10,140 nucleotides of DNA from Phycisphaerales bacterium (GCA_003153655.1 PMAK01000026.1:1-10140); one strand, 5' to 3'. Counted from the stretch's first letter, positions 1 to 6,478 are shown. Numbers and translations are program-made. Notes: generated by a model not told the origin, from the sequence alone.

Positions 1-70
1 ATCTGTGTGCATCTGATTTTTATCCGTGGCTAATACGCATTTCCCCGCAGCGACGAATAATTGTGCAAGA

Positions 71-493
71 TCACCGCGAAAACCGGATCTTCCGATCGCT
101 GGACGATTCCCCTTCATACCACCGGCCCGAACGCAGGCTGATCTTTCGCAAGCCCGTGGTTTTGCATGCGATGAGCAGTTGCTGCTCGAGGCCGGCCAGA
201 AGAAGGGTTTTCAATTGGTAGAGATGAGATGAACTGTCAACCATCACCGTCAGCGTGCCGCGCGTATAGCCTTCCAGAGCGCAATGCTCGCTGAGAAGTT
301 CCGGAACCAACTGGCCCCAATATGCGGCGATTTTCTCCAGCTTCGTCTGACGCTTGGCGACCGACTGCTTGAAAAAATCCAGCATCTCTTTCCCAAGCTC
401 AACGGCAATCGGTTTGGTTTGCGATTTGAACCGGTGCATTCGCCGGAGTTCATCGACGGATTGAGATGCTTTTCCCGGCAAGTTGCTTGGCAT
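71..493 (-). CDS. dciA: DUF721 / DciA-type replicative helicase loader
   Basis: A 140-residue cytoplasmic protein. Residues about 50-125 fit the DUF721 (DciA) domain: an amphipathic helix ending in W59, a short segment, then a beta stretch (about 80-86, LTVMVD), a Ser-rich turn, a helix with L95 and following leucines, and a closing ISLRSG strand (118-123). DciA is known as the ancestral bacterial loader of the DnaB helicase, used where DnaC or DnaI is absent. The basic N-terminal 45 residues and the charged tail look disordered. The ATG at 493 has an AGG eight bases upstream; a second in-frame ATG at residue 19 is possible. It is the last of three same-strand genes, nine bases after the stop of the GT-C gene, in the dnaN operon, which fits a replication role. 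The domain call is from visible pattern, not a profile search. Confidence 0.82.
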   Translation of the reverse strand: MPSNLPGKASQSVDELRRMHRFKSQTKPIAVELGKEMLDFFKQSVAKRQTKLEKIAAYWGQLVPELLSEHCALEGYTRGTLTVMVDSSSHLYQLKTLLLAGLEQQLLIACKTTGLRKISLRSGRWYEGESSSDRKIRFSR

Positions 494-502
494 GGCGAAA
501 AC

Positions 503-1594
503 CTAACTGCAATAACGAACGCCGACGACACCGATGTAAAACAGCACCGCGACAAGGGGAATATACAGCCACGGACTCGCCGGCAGAAATCTTCGCCATG
601 CGTACGCCAGCGCCGGCAGCGCGGGAATCATGAATCGGGGAAAATGATTGAATCCCCACGCGCCGGGACCGAGGCCGATGCAGAGGATGAAGAGCGTGTT
701 CAGCGCGAGCCAGGTGAACGCGAGCAGGTCGGTCGGGGAATTTCTGCGGGAAAGAATGATGCATCCGCCGATGCAGGCCGCGACGTGCGCAACAATGTAA
801 ATCCATCGCCACCACCCGACGTGCCCGTGCAGCGTCATCCACCAGATGGAGTGCAGCGGCCAGGTGAATATCTGCCCGCCATACGCTCGCGGTGAATTGA
901 CGTAGACGCTGACGCCGTGAAACATCCCGCCGGTAATCGGGCGAACGACGAACATTCCCACGACGAAGACGAGCACGGCACAGATCGCGGTAAGCAATCC
1001 GCGATGAAGACGTCCGCGAGCGAATTGCTCAAGCAATAGGCCGATCAGTGCGAAAGCCGCGACGGGTCGGGTCAGTATGGATAAACCGAATACAATGCCT
1101 CCCGCAGCAGGCTGGTTTCGGCGAGCCAGGAGCAATCCGAGCATCATCAGCGCCAGCACCGGCGCTTCGCTCATCGCCAGCGACATATTGATCCAAGCGT
1201 GTGGCAGCGCCAATCCCACGGCCCATCCAATGCGACGATCCTCAAACACAACGGCGGACAGCGCCGCAGCCGCGCCGGCGCCAATGAATGCCACAGCCAG
1301 CGCGGACGCCGAAAAGGATAGCCGCGTGATCAGGTGCGTGATGGCGATGAGCATCGGATAGCCGGGAAAGACGCGCGTGTCGTATTCATCCATCGCGCCT
1401 CGTTCACCGAGCAACGCCGCGGCCATGTGTTTGTAGCTCGCGCCATCGCCTTTGTTTGAATAGGTTTCCAGCGAGATGTGGAAAAACGAAATGACCGTGA
1501 GGAATATCGCCAGATGAATCAGCGACGCGCTCGCCCCGATTGCCAGCACATCACCAGCGGCCACACGCCCGCGGGCTCCGCCGCCTCGGCTCAC
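503..1594 (-). CDS. Polytopic GT-C-like glycosyltransferase (PIG-V/ArnT-like)
   Basis: A 363-residue integral membrane protein with around nine or ten hydrophobic segments. The first membrane helix lies at about residues 16-40. It is followed by a loop with a lone acidic residue, D50 (GDGASY), then DTRVFPGYP (72-80) and, between later helices, SEAP (142-145) and TRP (175-177). A loop-1 Asp, an FPxYP stretch and a SE(A/S) motif are typical of GT-C fold transferases that use polyprenyl-phosphate sugars (PIG-V/GT39-like), so D50 is the likely catalytic base; donor and acceptor are unknown. The start is GTG at 1594, whose GTGA overlaps the dnaN TGA, so translational coupling is likely. No other start has better support. 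A membrane glycosyltransferase between dnaN and dciA is out of place functionally. The exact family is uncertain. Confidence 0.72.
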   Translation of the reverse strand: MSRGGGARGRVAAGDVLAIGASASLIHLAIFLTVISFFHISLETYSNKGDGASYKHMAAALLGERGAMDEYDTRVFPGYPMLIAITHLITRLSFSASALAVAFIGAGAAAALSAVVFEDRRIGWAVGLALPHAWINMSLAMSEAPVLALMMLGLLLARRNQPAAGGIVFGLSILTRPVAAFALIGLLLEQFARGRLHRGLLTAICAVLVFVVGMFVVRPITGGMFHGVSVYVNSPRAYGGQIFTWPLHSIWWMTLHGHVGWWRWIYIVAHVAACIGGCIILSRRNSPTDLLAFTWLALNTLFILCIGLGPGAWGFNHFPRFMIPALPALAYAWRRFLPASPWLYIPLVAVLFYIGVVGVRYCS

Positions 1595-2697
1595 TGCAGA
1601 TTCACGGGCATGATGACGTACAGGAAATTCGGGCCGGCCTTCAGCAGGCCCGGGCGATTGGGGGCCGTCAATTCCAGGCTGATCTCATCCGTATCCACGA
1701 CGCGCAGGGCATCGACCAGAAAAATCGGATTGAACCCGATCTCGACATCCGCTCCCTCAAATTTGCAGGGAAAATTAATGGTCGCCTCGCCGCTCTCCGG
1801 CGACCGGCTGGTGAGGACCAGCCCCTTCTTCGTAAACGCCAGTCGAACGCCACGGCTTTCTTCGGTCGTCAGCAGGGCCGCCCGGCGGATGGCGCTGTTA
1901 AAATCCGCCGTGGATGCCGACATCTTCTTATCCGCATCCTTGGGAATCACATCGTCGTATGGCGGGAATTGTCCTTCAACCAGATTGCTCGTCAGCGTCG
2001 CCCGGCTCGTATGGAAGATCACTTGGTTTTCACGGATCTGAATATCAACCATCTCCGCCGGATCATCCACGAACTTCTCGATCAACTGCAGCGCCTTGGC
2101 CGGGATGATCGCCTTCTTGCCATCCTTATCGAGCTTGTCGCCGGCTGCCAGATCGCCCTTGGCCATCGCCAATCGCCGGCCATCCGTTGAAACCAGCGAA
2201 ATCTTTTTCGCCTTCAGCACCACCAGCACGCCATTGAATGCGTATCGCGTGCTCTCCTTGGCGGCGGCAAAAAGCGTCTGGCTGATGAGCTGCTTCAGCG
2301 CACCGCCCGGCAGTTGCACATCCGCTTCGCCTTCAAAATCAGGAATGGGTGGAAAATCTGTCGCCTTCTGCGTGAAGATTTTGAAATGCGAATCCTGCCC
2401 CCGAATATTGGCTGTGTCGCCCGTCGTCTCGATGGAGAGCGTATCGTCGATGCTTTCACGAACGATGTCGCGGAGCTTGTCCGCAGGAACCAGTGTCTCG
2501 CCGGCCTGTTCAATCTGCACCTGTTCATCGCGGTATCGGATGGCCACTTCCAGATCCGTCGCCGCGACGATCAGGGCATTATCTTCAGCCGTCAGTTTCA
2601 GACACTGCAAAACGGGCTTGGGCGTTCGAGCGGCCACAACGGTGCCTGCGAGGTTCAGCGCATCAAGGAGCGCTCCGCGATTACAATTTACTTTCAT
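1591..2697 (-). CDS. dnaN: DNA polymerase III sliding clamp, beta subunit
   Basis: A complete 368-residue clamp, the usual length of 365-375. It begins MKVNCNRGALLDAL, contains the characteristic TPKPVLQ (residue about 25 onward), a central STDGRRLAMA, and ends YVIMPVNLQ, matching the conserved C-terminal MPxxL that lies by the partner-binding groove. Three clamp folds of about 120 residues each are expected; the protein dimerises into a ring around DNA and tethers polymerase III. The ATG at 2697 has a clear AAAGG at 2706-2710, eight bases away, which fixes the start. It is the first gene of a minus-strand unit (dnaN, GT-C gene, dciA) and borders the putative origin, so it would be copied co-directionally with a fork leaving the origin. 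No dnaA or recF is adjacent in this window. Confidence 0.98.
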   Translation of the reverse strand: MKVNCNRGALLDALNLAGTVVAARTPKPVLQCLKLTAEDNALIVAATDLEVAIRYRDEQVQIEQAGETLVPADKLRDIVRESIDDTLSIETTGDTANIRGQDSHFKIFTQKATDFPPIPDFEGEADVQLPGGALKQLISQTLFAAAKESTRYAFNGVLVVLKAKKISLVSTDGRRLAMAKGDLAAGDKLDKDGKKAIIPAKALQLIEKFVDDPAEMVDIQIRENQVIFHTSRATLTSNLVEGQFPPYDDVIPKDADKKMSASTADFNSAIRRAALLTTEESRGVRLAFTKKGLVLTSRSPESGEATINFPCKFEGADVEIGFNPIFLVDALRVVDTDEISLELTAPNRPGLLKAGPNFLYVIMPVNLQ

Positions 2698-2769
2698 GAG
2701 CCGGGCCTTTCGCTATTCTCCAGATCAACGTGATCCGCATCCCCTCCAAGGGGGAAAAGAGGACTGCGG

Positions 2770-2798
2770 AGTGTAACTACACTACTTTGATATTGAAA
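2770..2798 (-). promoter_or_regulatory. Possible dnaN promoter inside the origin region
   Basis: On the minus strand a TTTCAA (2798-2793) and a TACACT (2775-2770) are spaced by 17 bases and resemble -35 and -10 hexamers (3/6 and 4/6 matches to the sigma-70 consensus). Transcription would start near 2763, leaving a leader of about 65 bases before the dnaN ATG. The hexamers overlap the A+T-rich tract of the putative origin, so initiation and dnaN expression could interfere. The match is modest and could be chance in A+T-rich DNA. Confidence 0.28.
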
Positions 2799-2808
2799 CT
2801 TTATAAGA
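2775..2808. other. A+T-rich tract, candidate DNA unwinding element
   Basis: About three quarters of these bases are A or T, in sharp contrast to the G+C-rich coding DNA on both sides. It abuts the trinucleotide run at 2809-2829 on the side away from the DnaA box, the position where strand opening is expected. It is bracketed by a short inverted repeat, ACTACT at 2781-2786 and AGTAGT at 2810-2815. Confidence 0.5.
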
Positions 2809-2829
2809 TAGTAGTCTTAGTGGTAGTGG
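2809..2829 (-). other. DnaA-trio-like trinucleotide run
   Basis: The plus strand reads in phase TAG TAG TCT TAG TGG TAG TGG, i.e. four TAG and two TGG among seven triplets. Read 3' to 5' this is GAT repeats, the DnaA-trio signature through which the DnaA filament engages single-stranded DNA. On the other strand the run reads CCACTACCACTAAGACTACTA starting nine bases beyond the DnaA box TTATCCACA, the same order and polarity as the Bacillus subtilis unwinding module. The triplet phase is visible directly; function is inferred. Confidence 0.55.
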
Positions 2830-2838
2830 CTGTTGATT

Positions 2839-2847
2839 TGTGGATAA
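2839..2847 (-). promoter_or_regulatory. DnaA box (perfect consensus)
   Basis: TGTGGATAA on the plus strand is TTATCCACA on the minus strand, an exact match to the high-affinity DnaA box. It points toward the trinucleotide run and dnaN, and nine bases separate it from the run. A single 9-mer can occur by chance, but this one lies in the non-coding gap next to dnaN. Confidence 0.72.
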
Positions 2848-2874
2848 GTTCCGGCGATTTCAGCTAAGTCTTTT

Positions 2875-2902
2875 TTGTGCCTGAACATGGGTCGGCTATT
2901 AT
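2875..2902 (+). promoter_or_regulatory. Possible promoter for the rightward unit
   Basis: TTGTGC (2875-2880, 3/6 to the -35 consensus) and TATTAT (2897-2902, 5/6 to the -10 consensus) are separated by 16 bases. Transcription would start near 2909 and run rightward through the second DnaA box into the gene at 3077 and then dinG, with a leader of roughly 170 bases. No closer candidate upstream of 3077 looked better. Confidence 0.28.
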
Positions 2903-2913
2903 AGGACTCTAGA

Positions 2914-2922
2914 GGTGGATAA
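2914..2922 (-). promoter_or_regulatory. DnaA box, one mismatch
   Basis: GGTGGATAA on the plus strand is TTATCCACC on the minus strand, differing from the consensus only in the last base. It has the same orientation as the perfect box 75 bases away, which supports both being part of one DnaA-binding cluster. Confidence 0.5.
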
Positions 2923-3049
2923 AGTGTTGGCTCTGTTTTGGTTGAACCGGCTGCGAAACCGAGTTTTGGCGACAGACAGTCCAGGGGCAACGCTTGTACT
3001 GTTCGTAAGCCTGATCTTTAGCGATCTCTTCGCGGCAGGTTAGATCAAG

Positions 3050-3058
3050 TTTTCCACG
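3050..3058 (+). promoter_or_regulatory. Weak DnaA box-like site
   Basis: TTTTCCACG differs from TTATCCACA at positions 3 and 9. It lies in the opposite orientation to the two better boxes, close to the start of the gene at 3077, and a still weaker TTATCGGCA follows at 3061-3069. It could mark the right edge of the DnaA-binding region. Confidence 0.25.
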
Positions 3059-3076
3059 GGTTATCGGCACTACCTG

Positions 3077-3523
3077 ATGAATGAGCCGACCGGCCCGAAA
3101 AAGATAAGGCATATTTGGGATATGAGCGCTCGCTGGCTCGTCTATCTTTGGGCATTTCCGATCAGGGCCCTGGGCCTGTGCGCGGCGGCCATCGTCGCGC
3201 TCACCGGCGGTGAAACACGCGTCGTCGATGGCGTTCTCGAAGTCTCCGGCGGTGCGGCCGACTTTTGCCTCCGGCGAATCGTCGGATTGGTATTACGCGG
3301 CGGGGCATCCGCGATGACCTTGGGTCACGTCGTACTTGCTAGGAGTCCAGATCTGCTCCTCATCACCCGCGCGCACGAACGCGTTCACGTTCGTCAATGC
3401 GAGCGGTGGGGGCCTCTCTTTATTCCCGCGTATGTCTTCGCCTCGCTCTGGGCGTGGGTGACGGGGCGGCGGCCATACCGGGATAATTTCTTCGAGCGGC
3501 AGGCTTTTCAGCTTGCGGGGTGA
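3077..3523 (+). CDS. Small membrane protein with HExxH...E metallopeptidase-like signature
   Basis: A 148-residue protein of unassigned function. A hydrophobic segment at about 19-43 is followed by a GGE-x-RVVDGVLE region, then SAMTLGHVVLARS (78-90), then HERVHVRQ with H100, E101, H104 and Q107, a hydrophobic stretch (about 112-128) and finally YRDNFFERQAF with E140. H100/E101/H104 plus downstream E140 has the form of a gluzincin zinc site, and similar short proteins with HExxHxRQ, WGPLF and a final (P/F)-x-E-R-x-A are known to me as uncharacterised bacterial proteins. Catalysis is not established. The ATG at 3077 lacks a good ribosome site; the ATG at 3122 (residue 16), just before the first hydrophobic segment, is an alternative start. 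It stands 15 bases before dinG on the same strand and next to the putative origin. Confidence 0.78.
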   Translation: MNEPTGPKKIRHIWDMSARWLVYLWAFPIRALGLCAAAIVALTGGETRVVDGVLEVSGGAADFCLRRIVGLVLRGGASAMTLGHVVLARSPDLLLITRAHERVHVRQCERWGPLFIPAYVFASLWAWVTGRRPYRDNFFERQAFQLAG

Positions 3524-3538
3524 TACCCTCAATATCTC

Positions 3539-5572
3539 ATGTCCACTGCGCCGACGTTAGACGCGATTCTCGGCAAGGACGGCGCCATCGCCCGCCGGCT
3601 CGGGGATTTGTACGAATTCCGCCCAGAGCAACTGGAGATGGCGGCGGCCGTCCGCAGCGCCATCGGCGAAGAGCATCACCTCATGGTCGAGGCCGGCACG
3701 GGCGTCGGAAAATCATTCGCCTATCTTCTTCCGGCAATCGAATACGCCGTCCGCACGAAAAAGCGCGTCGTCATTTCAACGCATACGATTTCCCTCCAGG
3801 AGCAGTTGATCGAGAAAGATATTCCGCTCCTCCGCGCCGTCTATCCCGATGAATTCACCGCGGTCCTCGTAAAAGGACGCGGAAATTTCCTCTGTCAGCG
3901 CCGGCTGGAACAGGCGCGCGGGCGACAGGGAATGCTGATGGATCTGCCGCGGCAGCTCGAATCACTTCATACCATCGAGCAGTGGGCCCAATCAACCAAA
4001 GATGGAACGCTGGCGACGGTGCCGGCCCTTTCGGATCCATCGGTCTGGGAGCGCGTCTGCGCCGAACACGGCAATTGCCTGGGGAAGAAGTGCAAGTTTT
4101 ACAACGACTGTTTCTGGCAGGCCGCCAAGCGGCGGATGAACAGCGGAAATATCCTGGTGGTCAATCACGCCCTCTTTTTCGCGGACCTGGCACTGCGAAT
4201 CTCCGGCGTCAATTACCTTCCCAAATATGATGTCGCCATCCTCGATGAAGCACACACCGTGGAAGACGTGGCGGCCAGCCATTTCGGGCTGAACGTTTCG
4301 GAGCATCGCCTGAAATATCAATTGCGAACCCTGTATGACCCGATCCGCGGCAAGGGATTGCTCAGCACCCACGGCGCGGTTGTGAACGATGCCATCGACG
4401 ACATCGTGGAAATCCATCAGCGGCTGGACGGATTTTTCGAGAATTGCGTGGAATGGCAGAAAGAACATGGCCGATCCAACGGCCGGGTACATGAAGCGGG
4501 AATCGTCGAAAACAATTTATCACCGCTGCTGCATAAATTGTCGCTGCACCTCAAAGCCGCGCTGGCCACGATTCAGAATCAGGAGGAAATCTCCGAACTA
4601 ACCGCGATGGCGGACAAGGTGAGCCTGCTGGCCGAGGAGTTGGAAGCCATCGTCTCGCAACGGATGCCGGACGCGGTTTACTGGATGGAAGTGGGCGGGC
4701 GGTTGCACCGGAATGTCAGCCTGCATGCCGCTCCGGTGAATGTGGCCCAGGGCCTGAAGGCGCATCTGTTTGGAAAAGTCCCCAGCGTCATTATGTGTTC
4801 CGCGACGTTGTGCACGGCGGAAAAACGACCGGCGAAAAAGCGGGAGGCGCAAGCCCCGGTTGACGTGGCAAGTGATTCATCTTTTAATTATATGATCTCT
4901 CGGCTCGGCGCGGAGGGGGCGCAAACACTAGCGCTCGGCTCGCCGTTTGACTACAAAAAACAAGTAACGCTCTACATCGAATCCGATCTTCCCGAGCCAA
5001 ACGACACTCAGCGATTCGCCCCCGCAGCCTGCGAAAAAATCATCGAGTATCTCAAACAAACCAACGGCGGCGCGTTCGTCCTCTTCACCAGCTACAGCGC
5101 CCTTCTCGACGCAGCCAAGCGCCTCAAAGCTCCGCTCGCCGGACTGGGCTATCCAATGCTCGTCCACGGTGAAGGCACGCCGCGGAAAACGCTCCTCGAT
5201 CGGTTTCGTACCACACAAAATGCCGTCCTCCTCGGCACCTCCAGCTTCTGGCAGGGGATCGACGTGCGCGGCGACGCGTTGCGAAACGTCATCATCGTCA
5301 AGCTGCCGTTCTCCGTTCCCGATGAACCCGTCGTCGAAGCCCGCCTCGAAGCGATCACCCGCGCCGGCGGAAATCCGTTCATCGATTATTCGGTCCCTGA
5401 AGCCATCATCCGGCTTAAACAGGGATTCGGCCGTCTGATCCGCAGCAAGACCGATCGCGGAATCGTGGTCATTCTCGACAGCCGGATCAAAACCAAGCGT
5501 TACGGGAAACGTTTTCTCGACGCGCTTCCGCCGAGCAATGTGGTCATACGCGAGCGAAAGCGTGATTCATGA
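3539..5572 (+). CDS. dinG: DinG-family ATP-dependent iron-sulfur DNA helicase
   Basis: A 677-residue superfamily 2 helicase of the XPD/DinG group, which unwinds DNA 5' to 3' and resolves structures such as R-loops, D-loops and G-quadruplexes during repair. Visible motifs: FRPEQ (27-31, Q-motif region), Walker A AGTGVGKS (52-59), motif Ia STHTISLQEQL (80-90), iron-sulfur ligands C119, C180, C185 and C191 (the last three spaced 5 and 6, as in Escherichia coli DinG), DEAH (236-239), a motif V-like SSFWQGIDVRGD, and motif VI QGFGRLIR (628-635). There is no N-terminal exonuclease domain. An extra cysteine, C174, lies near the cluster. The ATG at 3539 comes 15 bases after the upstream stop, with no strong ribosome site. 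Its TGA overlaps the ATG of the next gene. Confidence 0.95.
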   Translation: MSTAPTLDAILGKDGAIARRLGDLYEFRPEQLEMAAAVRSAIGEEHHLMVEAGTGVGKSFAYLLPAIEYAVRTKKRVVISTHTISLQEQLIEKDIPLLRAVYPDEFTAVLVKGRGNFLCQRRLEQARGRQGMLMDLPRQLESLHTIEQWAQSTKDGTLATVPALSDPSVWERVCAEHGNCLGKKCKFYNDCFWQAAKRRMNSGNILVVNHALFFADLALRISGVNYLPKYDVAILDEAHTVEDVAASHFGLNVSEHRLKYQLRTLYDPIRGKGLLSTHGAVVNDAIDDIVEIHQRLDGFFENCVEWQKEHGRSNGRVHEAGIVENNLSPLLHKLSLHLKAALATIQNQEEISELTAMADKVSLLAEELEAIVSQRMPDAVYWMEVGGRLHRNVSLHAAPVNVAQGLKAHLFGKVPSVIMCSATLCTAEKRPAKKREAQAPVDVASDSSFNYMISRLGAEGAQTLALGSPFDYKKQVTLYIESDLPEPNDTQRFAPAACEKIIEYLKQTNGGAFVLFTSYSALLDAAKRLKAPLAGLGYPMLVHGEGTPRKTLLDRFRTTQNAVLLGTSSFWQGIDVRGDALRNVIIVKLPFSVPDEPVVEARLEAITRAGGNPFIDYSVPEAIIRLKQGFGRLIRSKTDRGIVVILDSRIKTKRYGKRFLDALPPSNVVIRERKRDS

Positions 5573-6282
5573 AATTCGTGCAGGACACGGTCGAAAAAAA
5601 GCTCTCGCAACTGCTGGGAAAGCAGGTGACGTTCGAGCGGCTGAATGTCTCGCCGCTATCGGGGCAAGTTGACGCCGAAGGGCTGACCGTCGCGGGCGAT
5701 GGGGCGAATCCGCCGCTGCTGTCAGTGAAGCGCATCAGCGCTAAAGTCGCCGTCGCCAAGGCCCTGGCTGGACAGATCGTCATAAAGGCGATGTCGATCG
5801 AAAGCTTCACATTCAATATTCCGCGCCTGGACAATGGGTTGATCAAATGGCCGCCTCGCGGCAAATCCTTGGCCGACCGGGATCAGGCCAAAACGGGCGG
5901 CTGGCAACTGGAAGCGCAATCGATCCAGGTGGCCAATGGCACGGTTTTCCTTGGTCCGCCCGGTTGCAGCGCCGCCGCGGAGCGGATCAAAGGCGAGCTG
6001 AAACTATCGACGGAGCGCCGCGCGGAGGTGGAATTGCGTGGATCACTGGATATCGCGAGATGGCTGGCCTCGCTGCCGCCGTCGATCGTTTTGCCTCCCG
6101 CGCTCTCAGCCTGGAAGTTCAACGGCCTGACGGAGGTTGAAGTGCGTTTGGATGCCAGCATCGCGGATGGGATTCACATTCGTGAAGTGAAGCTGCGGGC
6201 GGTTGATGTCAACATTCCGTTGAATTTCATATCCAAGCCGATGGACCATCCCACAGCGGCCGCAGCCGAAGCACGAATGTAG
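5569..6282 (+). CDS. Short AsmA-like / DUF748-like protein without a membrane anchor
   Basis: A 237-residue protein resembling the N-terminal repeat unit of AsmA/TamB-type bridge proteins: a helix followed by LGKQVTFERLNVSPLSGQVDAEGL (residues 16-39), LLSVKRISAKV (50-60), an IVIKAMSIESFTFNI strand pair (70-84) and GLIKWP (90-95), then more short beta strands. AsmA-like proteins are normally anchored by an N-terminal membrane helix and carry lipids across the periplasm; here residues 1-20 are charged (MKFVQDTVEKKLSQLLGK), with no signal peptide, and the protein is far shorter than typical members. It may be a truncated copy or a reduced variant. The ATG shares ATGA with the dinG stop, so translational coupling is likely, but a functional link to a helicase is not obvious. 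No frameshifted continuation was seen after the TAG. Confidence 0.68.
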   Translation: MKFVQDTVEKKLSQLLGKQVTFERLNVSPLSGQVDAEGLTVAGDGANPPLLSVKRISAKVAVAKALAGQIVIKAMSIESFTFNIPRLDNGLIKWPPRGKSLADRDQAKTGGWQLEAQSIQVANGTVFLGPPGCSAAAERIKGELKLSTERRAEVELRGSLDIARWLASLPPSIVLPPALSAWKFNGLTEVEVRLDASIADGIHIREVKLRAVDVNIPLNFISKPMDHPTAAAAEARM

Positions 6283-6348
6283 GGAGACAGGCGACCATCC
6301 ATCCGGCGGCCGCGTTCATATGTATTTCATCAACCGTAATTACCCTTA

Positions 6349-6378
6349 TTAGGATCGGCACCAAGTAATCGGTATAAT
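6349..6378 (+). promoter_or_regulatory. Promoter of the glycan cassette
   Basis: A perfect sigma-70 type -10 hexamer TATAAT sits at 6373-6378, with a poor -35 candidate TTAGGA at 6349-6354 (18-base spacing). Transcription would begin near 6385, giving a leader of about 95 bases before the ATG at 6479. It is in the only sizeable gap between the dinG unit and the glycosyltransferase cassette, which fits a separate transcription unit. Confidence 0.5.
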
Positions 6379-6387
6379 CTGGAGACA

Positions 6388-6421
6388 GAGGTGGTGTCGC
6401 AGCGGCACGGGCACCGGCCTC
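6388..6421 (+). other. Leader hairpin upstream of the GT2 gene
   Basis: An inner stem pairs GTGTCG (6394-6399) with CGGCAC (6403-6408, one T-G wobble) around a CAG loop. It is extended by GGTG (6390-6393) with CACC (6412-6415) across a GGG bulge; GAGG (6388-6391) and CCTC (6418-6421) offer an alternative outer pairing. It would lie at the very 5' end of the transcript from the TATAAT at 6373. No uridine tract follows, so it is not a standard terminator, and it matches no riboswitch class I recognise. Confidence 0.3.
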
Positions 6422-6449
6422 TTACAAAAGGCAGGCGTCTTACACATCT

Positions 6450-6476
6450 GGCGATCAGCAGGACGTGCGGCGATCA
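6450..6476 (+). repeat. Direct repeat GGCGATCA just before the GT2 start
   Basis: GGCGATCA occurs at 6450-6457 and again at 6469-6476, a 19-base period, with the second copy ending two bases before the ATG at 6479. The related CTTACA also occurs twice (6421-6426 and 6439-6444, 18 bases apart), suggesting a local imperfect duplication or paired protein sites. Confidence 0.35.
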
Positions 6477-6478
6477 TT

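Larger units (their letters stand above)
2770..3069. other. oriC: Candidate chromosomal replication origin (oriC)
   Basis: This is the core of the only gene gap above 300 bases in the window (2698-3076). It combines a perfect DnaA box (2839-2847), an in-phase TAG-type DnaA-trio run (2809-2829) and an A+T-rich tract (about 2775-2810) in the order box, spacer, trio, A+T-rich used by the bacterial basal unwinding system, plus a one-mismatch DnaA box at 2914-2922 and a weaker one at 3050-3058. dnaN lies directly beside it, and all genes to the left read leftward while all to the right read rightward, as expected at a bidirectional origin. No dnaA gene is in view and the box count is low, so the call rests on motif order and context. 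A cumulative GC-skew plot of the whole chromosome would decide it. Confidence 0.6.

Noticed and set aside
20..28. TTATCCGTG resembling a DnaA box near the left edge
   Set aside because: Three mismatches to TTATCCACA, and no cluster around it.
2681..2740. Nineteen-codon minus-strand leader frame with GGAGGGG directly before its ATG, overlapping the dnaN start
   Set aside because: The purine-rich site is only about two bases from the ATG, too close for normal initiation, and the peptide shows no recognisable attenuation pattern.
2741..2753. Small CCCCT-CCA-AGGGG hairpin in the dnaN leader
   Set aside because: A five-base stem with a three-base loop and no T-tract is too slight to call a terminator or control element.
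1540..2776. Plus-strand open frames of 187-226 codons opposite dnaN
   Set aside because: They mirror dnaN codons on the other strand, have low-complexity Ser/Arg-rich products and no family resemblance.
2777..2788. CTACACTACTTT as a second, oppositely directed DnaA-trio
   Set aside because: The two TAC triplets are out of phase by two bases and no good DnaA box stands next to them; kept only as part of the A+T-rich tract.
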